From Flavobacterium sp. (GTDB lineage: Bacteria; Bacteroidota; Bacteroidia; Flavobacteriales; Flavobacteriaceae): a stretch of 64,000 nt of DNA. Made by a program: the position numbers and the translations under genes. Positions within the stretch are counted from its first letter, which is position 1. The number at the start of each line of letters is the position of its first letter. This document shows, piece by piece, positions 1 through 10,803 of this stretch. The DNA lies in assembly GCA_029946065.1 (NCBI GenBank), contig JAQSDU010000014.1, positions 923,623 to 987,622 of the forward strand, given 5' to 3'. The notes below the pieces were generated by a model, which saw nothing but the letters and a program-made list of their open reading frames with translations, was not told the origin of the DNA and searched no databases.

Positions 1-3000
1 GTATCCATTTAAATTTGTAGGCGATACGGTATATGGAGAGAACGCTTTTAAATCCTGACCATCAACTGGTGAACCCCAGTAAACATAGTCAAGTCTTCTC
101 ATCACTGCATTGCGTTTTACCTTGATAGTACCTGAATTATCAACATCGTTTACCTGAATAAGGTTTGCGTTGTTTTCAAAAGTCAAGGAACCACCAGTAA
201 CAGTTACAGCACCGGTAATATTGAAATCATGCCCTGAATTAACAGTTACTGCACCACTGCTTACTGTAAGTGCACAAGCAGATAAATTAGCTACAGAAGA
301 ATAAGCACCTGCAATCACCGCATTTTGGGTGGCAATTGGGTAACCATTATCCCATGCTGAACCATTCCATGTAGTTGCAAGAGAACAAGGAGCCGGAGCT
401 GACAAGTTCCAAGTAATTGTGAAAGTTCCAGACGCACCTGAATAACCATCTTGGATGTAATAAACAGTTTGTGTAGTACCTGTGTTATTAAACCAAGTAA
501 GTTGAGATCCCACACCAGTATCTGGCTCATCTAAACAAGAGATTTCAGTCAACGCACCACAACTTCCATAAAATATACTAATGATAGAATCATACGAGTT
601 TACAGTCTGACCAATGGTCAAAGTATTGTAAGGTGGAACCGTAATTGAATAATAAGCATCTGGAGATGGTGTACCACCAAAATCACAGCTTGGTTCAAAA
701 TCACTGTTAAGACCCGATGTACTTCCGCTTTGAGGAGAAGTAAGGACATCAAGTGAAATAGCACCTGCACAAGTATCAAAAGCTGGAACGTTAGCAGTTG
801 TTGTAAAACTAAATTCTGTACATCCAGCACTTGTTCCTTGTGGATTTATAGCATCAATTCTCCAGAAATACTGGGTATTGTATAGTAGTCCATTGATACC
901 TACAGTTGTAGCTCCAATGTTTCCTAAAAGATTTAATGCACCTGATGTAGTACCTAAATAAACATCATATGAAACAGCACCCGGAGCTGCAGTCCATACC
1001 AATTGAGTAGCACCTGGATCAGCATTTGTACTGGCATCTGCAGGAGCTGCAAGTACAGGACATGGTGGAGCAGTAAAGATATAAGGACCACTCCATAGAC
1101 TGTATCCGTCTCCAGAACAATCTGCTCTAACATAGAATTCTTGAGGACCTGCACCAAAAGTTGCAGCGAAAGAATTTGTAGCAACCGGAGTTCCGGCACC
1201 TGCTGGCTCACCAGAACCTGCTGGTTGAACAGCAACTTCCCAAGCTGTTTCAGCACAACCGATAGTCCATGAAAGATCAGCAGTTGTAGCAGTAACATTT
1301 GCTGCAGCTAAAGCAGATGGTTGAGGACAAGCAGCTGGCTCAGTAATCGTAATCAAGTAATCTTCAACTTCACCGTATGAGTTACTATCACACGGTGTAA
1401 CCGCACTACCGTTAACTGCATACATAGCCCTTACTCTTAGTCTGTGTACACCAATCGGTGGATTACAAGCAAGGTGAATCTGGAAGGTAGCAGAAGAGCC
1501 TAATACACCAACTGTACCACTTCCTGTAACTTGACCAGCAGAAAAACCAATTTTTTCGGTAACATTATCAAAAATACCATCGTCATTATAATCAACCCAT
1601 GCAGCATAACCTTCTGTATATTGCCCTGCATAAACAGTACAATTATAAGTAGATCCAGCCTGAAGCGTCGTTGTATGTGATGGGTTTGGACTAGACGTAT
1701 AGTCTGAATATCCTGGCCCCTGAACGTTTGGTAATGTAGAAGAATCATTCGGATTAGGGTCGCTTGGACATCCTGTTCCTGAATTATTATCGAGTGTATT
1801 CAAAGTAACTCTGGCGATTACATCTCCATCGGCACAACCATAAGTAGTTACTGGTGTACAATAGCACTCATTCGCAGCATTAAGAGTAATAAGTAAAGGA
1901 GTACTGTAACCAGTATTACCACTACAAGTTACACCCACGCGATAGTACGAAGTAGCAGCCATAGTTACTTGTTGTGTCGCTAAAGTACCAAGTGAAACTA
2001 CATTAATAGTAAATGCAGAATCGTCTGCACTTTCCCATTGATAAGTAACTCCTGAACCTGACGTAGCATTCTGAGTACTTAAAGTAAACTGAGTACCTAA
2101 ACATAGTGTATCATCTGGAGTTGTTGTATTGCCTGGATCAGGAGTACCTGTACATGCAACTGAAGCAACAAGACTAACGATATAATCTTCCGTTTCACCA
2201 AAACCATTTGAAGAAGCACCACACGCTTGAGCTGTGGTAAGAGCAGTATCATTACCGCCTCTGACACGCATTCTTGTATTACCAGGAACAACACCGTAAG
2301 GAACATTAACCGGAATTACTGTAGTACCACTTGAACCTGCATTTACAGCAGAAACAAAACCTTCACTTGCTTCAAATACTAAGTTTTGATTAAAGTCAAT
2401 CCAAACAGCAGCAAACTGGCTACTATCGCTTCCAAAAGTAACAGAGACATTATTAGTAGTTCCTTCTGTAATACTTGGAACTGTTAAAGCACTGTAAAAA
2501 GTATAATATGGACTTGTACTTGCGCCTGAATTGTTGTTTAAAGTTCCTAAAGTAACATTGGCAATTTGGTCAGTTGTACCAGGGCCATTACTGTATGTAG
2601 GTACACAATATCCAGTTCTGAATGAAGCAGAAGATACCCAATTACTAACATCTAATCCAGTTGTACAAGCTGATCTTACATAAAGTGTATAATTAGTTTC
2701 AGCAATTAAACCTGATACAGTAGTATTTACAACTCCCGCAAGAGTTGAGCCACTAGCTCCCAAACCAGTTGCTCCACTTCCAGGAGCACCTGAAGAACGT
2801 ACTTCATATTCATATCCATCTGTAGGATTACTAACGGAAGCAGTCCATGAAATATCTGCGCCAGATGTAGTAACATTAGTCGCAACAGGGGCTGTTGGCG
2901 CAACACATGGAGGTGGTGCTACAACATTAATGGTATAATCTTCAAAACTACCAAAACTAGAGGTCCAACATGGTGTTGGTGGTCCTGCATCAACACCACC

Positions 3001-5670
3001 AATTCTTAATCTATGTGATCCTAGAGCACCTGTAACACTAAATGATGCCGCAAGTGTCGTTGGATTAGTAGCATCTGAAGTGCCAGAATAAACTTCTTCT
3101 CCAACATCATTAAAATCTTTATCATCATTCCAGTCAACCCAGATTTTAGTATCATAAGTAAAACCTGTCGCAAATGAAATGCTTACAGGAATTGTTGTAC
3201 CTGAAATTACATCGGCAACCTGAGCAGTATAATCACCAAAATTTCCTGCTTCAGCAACAGTCGTATTGTTGATTGTACTAAAAGTTACATTGGTAATACC
3301 AGTACCGTCAACACTTGTTGGCGCAGGAGTACAATAGGCCACTAAAGTTGTAAAGGTAAACTCTGTACACCCTGTCGCTGTTCCATTCCCATTTTTCGGA
3401 TCAAGTCTCCAGAAATATTGGGTACTAGGCAATAAACCTGTAATTTGAATTGTTGTTGCGGCTGTGTTACCGATAAGAGCAAGCGCTCCACTGGTAGTTC
3501 CAAAATAAATATCATAAGAAGTTGCTCCCGCAGAGGCATTCCATGAGAACTGGTAAGCACCTGCTGTAAGCACGACATCTGTTTCTCCATTTGTTGGCGC
3601 AATTGCAGTAGTACATGCAGGAGCAGTAAATACGTATGGTCCGGTCCAGTTACTGAAACTTCCAGCACCACAATTAGCTCTCACATAGTATTCATTTGAA
3701 GTACCTGCTGTATAAGTTGCAGCAAATGTTGTAGAAGCGCTAGCAACTCCTGAACCTACAGGTAAGCCAGATCCAACAGGTTGGATAGCTACTTCCCATG
3801 CTGTTTCAACACACCCAACAGACCATGTAAGGTCAGCAGTGGTAGCTGTTACATTAGCAGAAGATAAATTAAACGGTTGAGGACAAGCCGCTGCTGCGGT
3901 GATTGTAACAAGATAATCTTCTACTTCTCCATAAGAATTGTTAGTACATGGAGTAACAACACTACCATTAATGTTATACATCGCTCTAACCCTTAGTCTA
4001 TGCGTCCCTACAGGAGGATTACAAGCAACATTGATTGGGAATGAAGCTGAAGAACCTAATTGGCCTGCAACACCACTACCTGTAACTTGTCCTGCAGAAA
4101 ATCCGATTCTTTCTGTTACATTATCAAAGGTACCATCATCATTATAATCAATCCAAGCAGCATAGCCTTCACTATATTGCCCAGCATAAACGGTACAATT
4201 GTAATTGGAACCAGCTTGAAGCGTGGTTGTAAGGGCTAAATTCCCTGTATAATCAGAATAACCCGGACCATTTTGACCACTACCTTGATTTCCGGCAACC
4301 GGATCACTTGGACAGCCAGTACCTGAATTATTATCGAGTGTATTCAAAACAACTCTTGCTATTACGTCTCCGTCTCCACAACCAAAATCGGTAACCGGTG
4401 TACAGTAACTAAGAGAAGTACCAGTAGTAAAACTATAAACGGTACATCCGGCATTAGCACCAGAGATATTCTTAGGAGCAACCATCCAATAATATACGGT
4501 ACTAGCAGCCAAAGGTGCTGTAGGCGCATAAGTTGTCGTAAGTGAATTCCCTACTAATGGCGGCACTGGTGTAGTTCCGAAATAAACATCATAGCTAGTT
4601 GACGCAGGAGTCCCTGCAGTCCAGCTTAAGGTAGGATTTCTTGAAACATTTGTCGCAGCATCCGCCGGTGATGGCACTGTAGGACATCCCGGTACTGCAG
4701 CCGTAGTAAACGACCAAATCGCACAGCCAGTTGCTGTACCATTTGCGTTCGAAGGCAAGATCTGCCAGTAATAAGTAGTTGATGGTGCCAATACACCATT
4801 AGGAATAGTATAGGTAGTTACATTACCAACACTCTGATTAGTATATACAGAAGTCGGAGGCGTAGCACCTGCTCCGTCTGTACCCAATGAAAGCGTGTAA
4901 CCTGTTGCACCTCCAGCCGGAATTGGCCAAGTAAGCGTACCGTTGGTTTTACCAGTTGACGCATTTGCTGGCGTTGTAGGCAAAGTCAAACATGGTGGCG
5001 GCAACAAAGATACCTGAGTTAAAACTACGTTATCGAGATAAACATAAAAGTCAGGAGTTGTTGAAACACCATATGCCATTCTAATACGAACTCTAATCGT
5101 ATTTCCATTTGGCAAACTCGCACCTGGAACGGTATAATTCAAAGTTGCACAACTACTAGAAGACACGTGGTTAGCAGGCGAAATCGTTGCTACCGTAATG
5201 CCGTAAGAGGTTCCACCGTTAGTAGAAACCTCAACATTCATAGTACCCCAGTCAGGCGTATTAGTGAGTGCAGTACCTCCAGAAAAATTAAGCAATTTAT
5301 AACTGAAAGAAATTGCCAAATCCTGCGCATTAGATACCCAAGTTGGAGTTTGAACATCCGCTGTAGTATTACTACTCCACTGGTTTTTTCTTATAGAAGC
5401 AGTACCAGTACATGGCGTTGTGGTTGACCTTGCAAATCCAGTGTAAGTCCAACCTGTAGGAGTGCCAGTAGCATCAAAACTCTGATTTATACTTACCTGA
5501 GCAAAGGCTCCAATTGAGGCAAACATAAAAAAGAAGAGAAAAACCCATAGGGGGTTTCGCATAAATTTTCCCGATGGAGCCGTATGTGGCGGAGAGCCAA
5601 CATCATCTCCAATACGATTTTTGAGACAAGTATCCCTACCCGTACTCAACGAATTGTAATTTTTATACAT
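1..5670 (-). CDS. Giant secreted FN3/GEVED-repeat protein, C-terminus beyond window
   Basis: Open frame of 1,890 codons from ATG at 5670 to the window edge with no stop, so the gene is partial at its 3' end. A hydrophobic signal peptide follows Met at 5562 and ends GAFAQ; the 36 residues before it are unusual, so 5562 is an alternative start. Four GEVED-type modules are visible, ending GEVEDYLVTI (~3905), a variant ending FEDYTI (~2930), GETEDYIV (~2170) and GEVEDYLITI (~1350), each with a WIDYNDDGxF-like core. FN3-like modules lie between them. About 780-1800 and 3330-4370 are homologous copies. The last ~180 residues in the window (WNGSAWDNG, SGAVTVNSGHDF, RRLDYVYWGSP) resemble the pre-sorting region of Flavobacterium T9SS cargo. 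Likely a cell-surface adhesin or matrix protein; ligand unknown. Confidence 0.85.
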   Translation of the reverse strand, partial: MYKNYNSLSTGRDTCLKNRIGDDVGSPPHTAPSGKFMRNPLWVFLFFFMFASIGAFAQVSINQSFDATGTPTGWTYTGFARSTTTPCTGTASIRKNQWSSNTTADVQTPTWVSNAQDLAISFSYKLLNFSGGTALTNTPDWGTMNVEVSTNGGTSYGITVATISPANHVSSSSCATLNYTVPGASLPNGNTIRVRIRMAYGVSTTPDFYVYLDNVVLTQVSLLPPPCLTLPTTPANASTGKTNGTLTWPIPAGGATGYTLSLGTDGAGATPPTSVYTNQSVGNVTTYTIPNGVLAPSTTYYWQILPSNANGTATGCAIWSFTTAAVPGCPTVPSPADAATNVSRNPTLSWTAGTPASTSYDVYFGTTPVPPLVGNSLTTTYAPTAPLAASTVYYWMVAPKNISGANAGCTVYSFTTGTSLSYCTPVTDFGCGDGDVIARVVLNTLDNNSGTGCPSDPVAGNQGSGQNGPGYSDYTGNLALTTTLQAGSNYNCTVYAGQYSEGYAAWIDYNDDGTFDNVTERIGFSAGQVTGSGVAGQLGSSASFPINVACNPPVGTHRLRVRAMYNINGSVVTPCTNNSYGEVEDYLVTITAAAACPQPFNLSSANVTATTADLTWSVGCVETAWEVAIQPVGSGLPVGSGVASASTTFAATYTAGTSNEYYVRANCGAGSFSNWTGPYVFTAPACTTAIAPTNGETDVVLTAGAYQFSWNASAGATSYDIYFGTTSGALALIGNTAATTIQITGLLPSTQYFWRLDPKNGNGTATGCTEFTFTTLVAYCTPAPTSVDGTGITNVTFSTINNTTVAEAGNFGDYTAQVADVISGTTIPVSISFATGFTYDTKIWVDWNDDKDFNDVGEEVYSGTSDATNPTTLAASFSVTGALGSHRLRIGGVDAGPPTPCWTSSFGSFEDYTINVVAPPPCVAPTAPVATNVTTSGADISWTASVSNPTDGYEYEVRSSGAPGSGATGLGASGSTLAGVVNTTVSGLIAETNYTLYVRSACTTGLDVSNWVSSASFRTGYCVPTYSNGPGTTDQIANVTLGTLNNNSGASTSPYYTFYSALTVPSITEGTTNNVSVTFGSDSSQFAAVWIDFNQNLVFEASEGFVSAVNAGSSGTTVIPVNVPYGVVPGNTRMRVRGGNDTALTTAQACGASSNGFGETEDYIVSLVASVACTGTPDPGNTTTPDDTLCLGTQFTLSTQNATSGSGVTYQWESADDSAFTINVVSLGTLATQQVTMAATSYYRVGVTCSGNTGYSTPLLITLNAANECYCTPVTTYGCADGDVIARVTLNTLDNNSGTGCPSDPNPNDSSTLPNVQGPGYSDYTSSPNPSHTTTLQAGSTYNCTVYAGQYTEGYAAWVDYNDDGIFDNVTEKIGFSAGQVTGSGTVGVLGSSATFQIHLACNPPIGVHRLRVRAMYAVNGSAVTPCDSNSYGEVEDYLITITEPAACPQPSALAAANVTATTADLSWTIGCAETAWEVAVQPAGSGEPAGAGTPVATNSFAATFGAGPQEFYVRADCSGDGYSLWSGPYIFTAPPCPVLAAPADASTNADPGATQLVWTAAPGAVSYDVYLGTTSGALNLLGNIGATTVGINGLLYNTQYFWRIDAINPQGTSAGCTEFSFTTTANVPAFDTCAGAISLDVLTSPQSGSTSGLNSDFEPSCDFGGTPSPDAYYSITVPPYNTLTIGQTVNSYDSIISIFYGSCGALTEISCLDEPDTGVGSQLTWFNNTGTTQTVYYIQDGYSGASGTFTITWNLSAPAPCSLATTWNGSAWDNGYPIATQNAVIAGAYSSVANLSACALTVSSGAVTVNSGHDFNITGAVTVTGGSLTFENNANLIQVNDVDNSGTIKVKRNAVMRRLDYVYWGSPVDGQDLKAFSPYTVSPTNLNGY

Positions 5671-5694
5671 AGTTTATAATTAATTAATAACGGC

Positions 5695-5702
5695 TAAAGT
5701 TA
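5695..5702 (-). promoter_or_regulatory. Possible -7 element of the giant surface-protein gene
   Basis: TAACTTTA on the minus strand fits the Bacteroidetes TAnnTTTG -7 element except for the last base and lies 24 bases before the ATG at 5670. It is one arm of an 8-bp inverted repeat with 5713-5720. The remaining spacer 5671-5939 holds only AT-rich sequence and the terminator of the upstream operon. Confidence 0.35.
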
Positions 5703-5904
5703 CTAAAAAAGTTAACTTTATGATAACAATACCATAAAAATGCGCTTTTTTTTTTAATTTATAGTTAAAACAACATGTTTTATCGGTGAAATACAAAGTT
5801 TTCTTATCGCCCCTACTTTACTTAATTATCAATCATTTGTTAAAAATGCTAATAATACTACAAAAAAAATGACACCTACAAATACTGTAAGCGCCATAAA
5901 AAAA

Positions 5905-5934
5905 ACAAAAAAGGACTGTATTGCTACAGTCCTT
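5905..5934 (-). terminator. Rho-independent terminator of the rpoBC-DUF3467 operon
   Basis: Ten-base-pair perfect stem (AAGGACTGTA at 5911-5920, TACAGTCCTT at 5925-5934) with a 4-base loop. On the minus strand it is followed by a long T-rich tract, five bases past the DUF3467 stop region. It marks the end of the ribosomal protein/RNA polymerase operon. Confidence 0.9.
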
Positions 5935-5939
5935 TCATT

Positions 5940-6254
5940 TTATGCTTGTCCGGTCGGACCGAAATTTAACGGAATCGGAGGTTGTTCAGAATCCTTGATC
6001 TCACCATGCGCACTTTCAAAGCGGTGGATGTTCTCCCCCATGGCTTTTAAAAGTCTTTTGGCATGTTGTGGCGTCAAGACTATCCTAGATTTTACTTTGG
6101 CTTTTGGTGTACCAGGCATGATACACACAAAATCCAAAACAAATTCAGATGAAGAGTGGTTGATGATGGCCAGGTTGGAATAGATTCCTTCCGCAACAGT
6201 TTCATCAAGTTCGATGTTAATCTGGCCCGCAGGCGGTTGATTCGACTCGCTCAT
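5940..6254 (-). CDS. DUF3467 family protein
   Basis: A 104-residue acidic cytoplasmic protein with no signal peptide or membrane segment. The core has the pattern of the DUF3467 family: a strand-rich N-terminal half (YSNLAIINHSSSEFVLDFV), the segment MPGTPKAKVKSRIVLTPQHA and a helix ending LLKAMGENI. The ATG is three bases after the rpoC stop, so it must be translated from the rpoBC transcript. DUF3467 genes are commonly found next to rpoC in Bacteroidetes. Function is unknown; the position suggests a role tied to RNA polymerase or its expression, which is inference. Confidence 0.9.
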   Translation of the reverse strand: MSESNQPPAGQINIELDETVAEGIYSNLAIINHSSSEFVLDFVCIMPGTPKAKVKSRIVLTPQHAKRLLKAMGENIHRFESAHGEIKDSEQPPIPLNFGPTGQA

Positions 6255-6257
6255 ATC

Positions 6258-9200
6258 TTAATAGTTATATTCTTCTTTAGCCGCCATCATTTCGTTGAAA
6301 TCTTCTTTCGAACCAACAATGGTATTGTCATATTCTCTCATACCTGTTCCTGCAGGAATTCTGTGTCCTACAATAACATTCTCTTTCAATCCTTCTAGGT
6401 AATCGACTTTACCTGCAACCGCAGCTTCATTCAATACCTTAGTAGTTTCCTGGAACGACGCTGCAGAGATAAATGATTTCGTTTGAAGTGAAGCTCTTGT
6501 AATACCCTGAAGTATCGGTGTTGCTGTTGCCGTAATTACATCACGTGCAGCAACCAAGTTCTTATCCTCACGTTTCAACAATGAGTTCTCATCACGCAAC
6601 TGACGCGGCGAAATGATTTGTCCCGGTTTAAGGTTTTCAGAATCACCTGCATCTTCTACAACTTTCATTCCGTACAACTTATCGTTTTCAACGATGAAGT
6701 CTTTTGTATGGATCAATTGATCTTCTAAGAACAAAGTATCTCCCGGATCTTGAACCTGAACTTTACGCATCATTTGACGTATTACTACTTCAAAGTGTTT
6801 GTCGTTGATTTTCACCCCTTGCAGACGGTAAACCTCCTGAATTTCATTCACAAGATATTGTTGTACTGCAGCAGGCCCTTGAATTCTTAAGATATCGTCC
6901 GGTGTAATGGCACCGTCAGACAACGGAACACCCGCTCTTACGAAGTCATTTTCCTGAACCAAAATCTGGCTAGACAATTTTACTAGGTATTTCTTGATCT
7001 CACCAAATTTAGATTCGATGACGATCTCGCGGTTACCACGTTTGATTTTCCCGAAAGAAACAACACCGTCGATTTCAGAAACCACAGCCGGATTCGAAGG
7101 ATTACGTGCTTCGAGAAGCTCTGTAATTCTTGGAAGACCTCCGGTAATATCACCAGCTTTCGAAGAACGACGCGGGATTTTTACCAAAATCTTACCAGCC
7201 TTGATTTTCTCGCCATTCTCTACCATAAGGTGAGCACCTACCGGTAAATTGTAAGAACGGATCAACTCATTGTCCTTACCATATATTAACAAAGTAGGAA
7301 TTAATTTTTTGTTTCTTCCTTCAGAGATTACTTTTTCTTGGAATCCGGTTTGCTCATCGATTTCAACCATGAACGATTGTCCTTGCTCTAAATCTTCGTA
7401 AGCAATTTTTCCGGTAAACTCAGAAATAATTACTCCGTTATATGGATCCCATTTACAGATCACATCTCCTTTTACAACGCTTTGTCCGTCTTTAACGAAA
7501 ATACTTGATCCGTAAGGAATATTGTTGGTACTTAAAAGGATACCTGTTTTCTCATCAGTCAATTTCAATTCCGTTGAACGGGAAACGACGATATCAACTG
7601 AATTGCCTTCGCTGTCTTCACCTTTAACGGTTTTAAGATCCTCGATCTCAAGACGTCCGTTGAAACGCACTACGATACTTGACTCCTCAGAAATTCCACC
7701 CGCAACCCCACCTACGTGGAAGGTACGAAGTGTCAACTGAGTACCAGGCTCACCGATCGACTGCGCAGCGATAACACCGACAGCTTCTCCACGTTGCGTC
7801 ATTTTTCCTGTCGCCAGGTTTCTTCCGTAACATTTCGCACAGATACCTTTTGTAGCTTCACATGTCAATGGAGAACGTACTTCCACTCTCTCGATTGGCG
7901 ACGCTTCAATGATACGCATAACTGCTTCTGTAATCTGAGTACCAGCAGCAGCAACCACTTCGCTTGTCAACGGATTGACAACGTCTTGTAGCGCCACACG
8001 TCCTAATATTCTTTCGCCTAAAGTTTCAACAATTTCTTCATTCTTCTTCAATGCAGAAACTTCTACGCCTCTTAACGTGCCACAATCTTCGATATTTACG
8101 ATAACGTCTTGTGAAACGTCGTGCAGCCTTCTTGTAAGGTAACCCGCATCCGCTGTTTTCAAAGCCGTATCCGCAAGACCTTTACGGGCACCGTGCGTAG
8201 AAATGAAATATTCTAAGATCGAAAGACCTTCCTTAAAGTTAGAAAGAATCGGGTTTTCGATAATCTCACCACCACCGGCAGTAGATTTTTTAGGTTTCGC
8301 CATCAAACCACGCATACCGGTTAACTGACGAATTTGTTCTTTGGAACCCCTCGCTCCTGAGTCAAGCATCATGTACACCGAATTGAAACCTTGTTGGTCT
8401 TCACGGATGTTTTTCATCGCTAATTCAGTAAGTAAGGCATTGGTAGAAGTCCATACGTCAATAACTTGGTTGTAACGCTCGTTATTGGTAATAAGTCCCA
8501 TGTTATAGTTGGCAGAAATTCCATCAACTTGTTCATTGGCATCATTGATCAAATCTTGTTTTTGCTCAGGAATTTTGATATCGCCTAAGCTGAATGACAA
8601 TCCACCTTTAAATGCGAATTTGTAACCCATGTCTTTCATCTCGTCAAGGAACGCCGCTGTCGTTGGTACATTGGTAACACTTAAAATGTGTCCGATGATG
8701 TCACGAAGGTTTTTCTTGGTCAAAACGTCATTGATATATCCTGCTGCTTCCGGTACTACCTCATTAAAGAGTACACGTCCCGCAGTGGTTTGGATGATTT
8801 TATAAACCAATTCTCCAGCTTCGTTAAAATCTCTTGCGCGAATTTTTACCCTTGCGTTCAATTCCAAACGGCCTTCGTTTAAGGCAATATTTACTTCTTC
8901 AGCAGAATAAAAAGTAAGGCCTTCACCTAAGATTTTATGCTCCGGAGTTGATAATCTTTCTTTGGTCATGTAGTACAAACCTAAAACCATGTCTTGTGAT
9001 GGTACCGTGATTGGCGCACCATTCGCAGGGTTAAGGATGTTGTGTGACGCAAGCATCAATAATTGCGCTTCAAGGATCGCTTCCGGCCCAAGTGGCAAGT
9101 GTACCGCCATCTGGTCACCATCGAAATCCGCGTTGAAAGCCGTACATACTAAAGGGTGCAACTGAATTGCTTTTCCTTCAATAAGTTTTGGCTGGAATGC

Positions 9201-10571
9201 TTGGATTCCCAAACGGTGCAAAGTTGGTGCACGATTCAGCAATACTGGGTGCCCTTTTATCACGTTTTCAAGAATATCCCAAACTACTGGCTCTTTCTTA
9301 TCGATTATTTTCTTGGCTGATTTTACAGTTTTAACAATTCCTCTTTCGATTAATTTACGAATAACGAATGGTTTGTACAATTCAGCAGCCATGTCTTTTG
9401 GAAGACCGCATTCGAACAATTTCATTTCAGGACCAACGACGATTACCGAACGCGCAGAATAATCCACACGTTTACCCAAAAGGTTTTGACGGAAACGACC
9501 TTGTTTACCTTTCAACGAATCTGAAAGTGATTTCAACGGACGGTTAGATTCTGTCTTAACAGCAGAAGCTTTTCTCGTATTATCGAATAACGAATCTACA
9601 GATTCCTGCAACATACGTTTTTCGTTTCGCAAAATTACTTCCGGTGCTTTGATCTCCATCAAACGTTTCAAACGATTGTTACGGATAATCACACGACGGT
9701 AAAGGTCATTCAAATCGGAAGTTGCGAAACGACCACCGTCAAGTGGCACAAGCGGACGCAATTCTGGTGGAATAACAGGAATCACTTTCATGATCATCCA
9801 TTCCGGACGGTTTTCTCTGTTGTTGTTAGACTCACGGAAAGATTCCACAACTTGTAATCTTTTTAAAGCCTCCGTTTTTCTTTGTTTAGACGTTTCGTTA
9901 TTGGCGCTATGACGTAGGTCGTAAGACAATGCGTCAAGGTCAATTCTTGCCAATAAATCCATTATACATTCCGCACCCATTTTGGCGATGAATTTGTTCG
10001 GATCGTTGTCATCTAAATATTGATTGTCCTGAGGAAGTGTATCTAATATATTAAGGTACTCTTCTTCTGTAAGAAAATCCAATCTGCTCAAAGCATCTCC
10101 TTCAGGATTTTTGGCGATACCAGCCTGAATCACTACATATCTTTCGTAGTAGATGATCATGTCTAATTTTTTAGACGGAAGACCAAGTATATAACCTATT
10201 TTATTTGGAAGCGAGCGGAAATACCAGATGTGAGCGATTGGCACAACAAGGTTGATGTGTCCAACTCTGTCACGACGAACTTTCTTTTCGGTAACTTCCA
10301 CACCACAACGGTCACAAACGATGCCTTTGTAGCGGATTCTTTTGTATTTCCCACAAGCACATTCGAAATCCTTTACAGGTCCGAAGATTCTTTCGCAGAA
10401 AAGACCGTCGCGTTCCGGTTTGTGCGTTCTGTAGTTGATTGTTTCCGGCTTTAAAACTTCGCCTCTGGATTCGGCAAGAATAGATTCCGGAGATGCCAAT
10501 CCAATTGAGATTTTATCAAATCTTTTTATCGGATTTTTATCTTTATTATTGTTATTTCTATTATTCATCAT
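6258..10571 (-). CDS. rpoC: DNA-directed RNA polymerase subunit beta'
   Basis: Catalytic largest subunit of RNA polymerase, 1,437 residues from the ATG-ATG pair at 10571. The N-terminal zinc site is visible (C71, C73, C86, C89), as is the metal-binding active-site loop NADFDGDQ with D482, D484 and D486. The second zinc cluster ([15 protein letters not shown]) and the bridge-helix region follow. The frame stays open upstream to a GTG at 10640, but the [11 protein letters not shown] stretch is not part of the family, whereas MMNNRNNNN is the usual flavobacterial start. It lies downstream of rpoB across a 232-base leader and overlaps nothing. Confidence 0.98.
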   Translation of the reverse strand: MMNNRNNNNKDKNPIKRFDKISIGLASPESILAESRGEVLKPETINYRTHKPERDGLFCERIFGPVKDFECACGKYKRIRYKGIVCDRCGVEVTEKKVRRDRVGHINLVVPIAHIWYFRSLPNKIGYILGLPSKKLDMIIYYERYVVIQAGIAKNPEGDALSRLDFLTEEEYLNILDTLPQDNQYLDDNDPNKFIAKMGAECIMDLLARIDLDALSYDLRHSANNETSKQRKTEALKRLQVVESFRESNNNRENRPEWMIMKVIPVIPPELRPLVPLDGGRFATSDLNDLYRRVIIRNNRLKRLMEIKAPEVILRNEKRMLQESVDSLFDNTRKASAVKTESNRPLKSLSDSLKGKQGRFRQNLLGKRVDYSARSVIVVGPEMKLFECGLPKDMAAELYKPFVIRKLIERGIVKTVKSAKKIIDKKEPVVWDILENVIKGHPVLLNRAPTLHRLGIQAFQPKLIEGKAIQLHPLVCTAFNADFDGDQMAVHLPLGPEAILEAQLLMLASHNILNPANGAPITVPSQDMVLGLYYMTKERLSTPEHKILGEGLTFYSAEEVNIALNEGRLELNARVKIRARDFNEAGELVYKIIQTTAGRVLFNEVVPEAAGYINDVLTKKNLRDIIGHILSVTNVPTTAAFLDEMKDMGYKFAFKGGLSFSLGDIKIPEQKQDLINDANEQVDGISANYNMGLITNNERYNQVIDVWTSTNALLTELAMKNIREDQQGFNSVYMMLDSGARGSKEQIRQLTGMRGLMAKPKKSTAGGGEIIENPILSNFKEGLSILEYFISTHGARKGLADTALKTADAGYLTRRLHDVSQDVIVNIEDCGTLRGVEVSALKKNEEIVETLGERILGRVALQDVVNPLTSEVVAAAGTQITEAVMRIIEASPIERVEVRSPLTCEATKGICAKCYGRNLATGKMTQRGEAVGVIAAQSIGEPGTQLTLRTFHVGGVAGGISEESSIVVRFNGRLEIEDLKTVKGEDSEGNSVDIVVSRSTELKLTDEKTGILLSTNNIPYGSSIFVKDGQSVVKGDVICKWDPYNGVIISEFTGKIAYEDLEQGQSFMVEIDEQTGFQEKVISEGRNKKLIPTLLIYGKDNELIRSYNLPVGAHLMVENGEKIKAGKILVKIPRRSSKAGDITGGLPRITELLEARNPSNPAVVSEIDGVVSFGKIKRGNREIVIESKFGEIKKYLVKLSSQILVQENDFVRAGVPLSDGAITPDDILRIQGPAAVQQYLVNEIQEVYRLQGVKINDKHFEVVIRQMMRKVQVQDPGDTLFLEDQLIHTKDFIVENDKLYGMKVVEDAGDSENLKPGQIISPRQLRDENSLLKREDKNLVAARDVITATATPILQGITRASLQTKSFISAASFQETTKVLNEAAVAGKVDYLEGLKENVIVGHRIPAGTGMREYDNTIVGSKEDFNEMMAAKEEYNY

Positions 10572-10760
10572 AGTTTCTACTATTGATTTATTTGCAATTA
10601 AAAAATTGAATTCGTTTATCGCCATTCTGATGATAAACACTACCTCGGGTTACTTCTCTAAACTTCAAGCCTTTCTTGAAATGCTAGTTATAAAAACATT
10701 GTTTCTATAAAAAATCGGAACGGTTTACGGGTATAAATCCTGAAAACTAATTAAAAATAC

Positions 10761-10794
10761 AATCAGTATCCAGCCTATGAGCCGAATACTGATT
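10761..10794 (-). terminator. Hairpin between rpoB and rpoC (partial terminator or processing site)
   Basis: Nine-base-pair perfect stem (AATCAGTAT at 10761-10769, ATACTGATT at 10786-10794) with a 16-base loop, beginning 10 bases after the rpoB stop. On the minus strand a short T-rich stretch (GTATTTTTAATT) follows. It may modulate the rpoB:rpoC ratio or be an mRNA processing site. Nothing else is recognisable in the 10572-10803 leader. Confidence 0.5.
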
Positions 10795-10803
10795 ATTGAA
10801 TAT

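Noticed and set aside
10572..10640. Upstream GTG start for rpoC
   Set aside because: The extra 23 residues do not belong to RpoC; the ATG-ATG at 10571 gives the family N-terminus and length.
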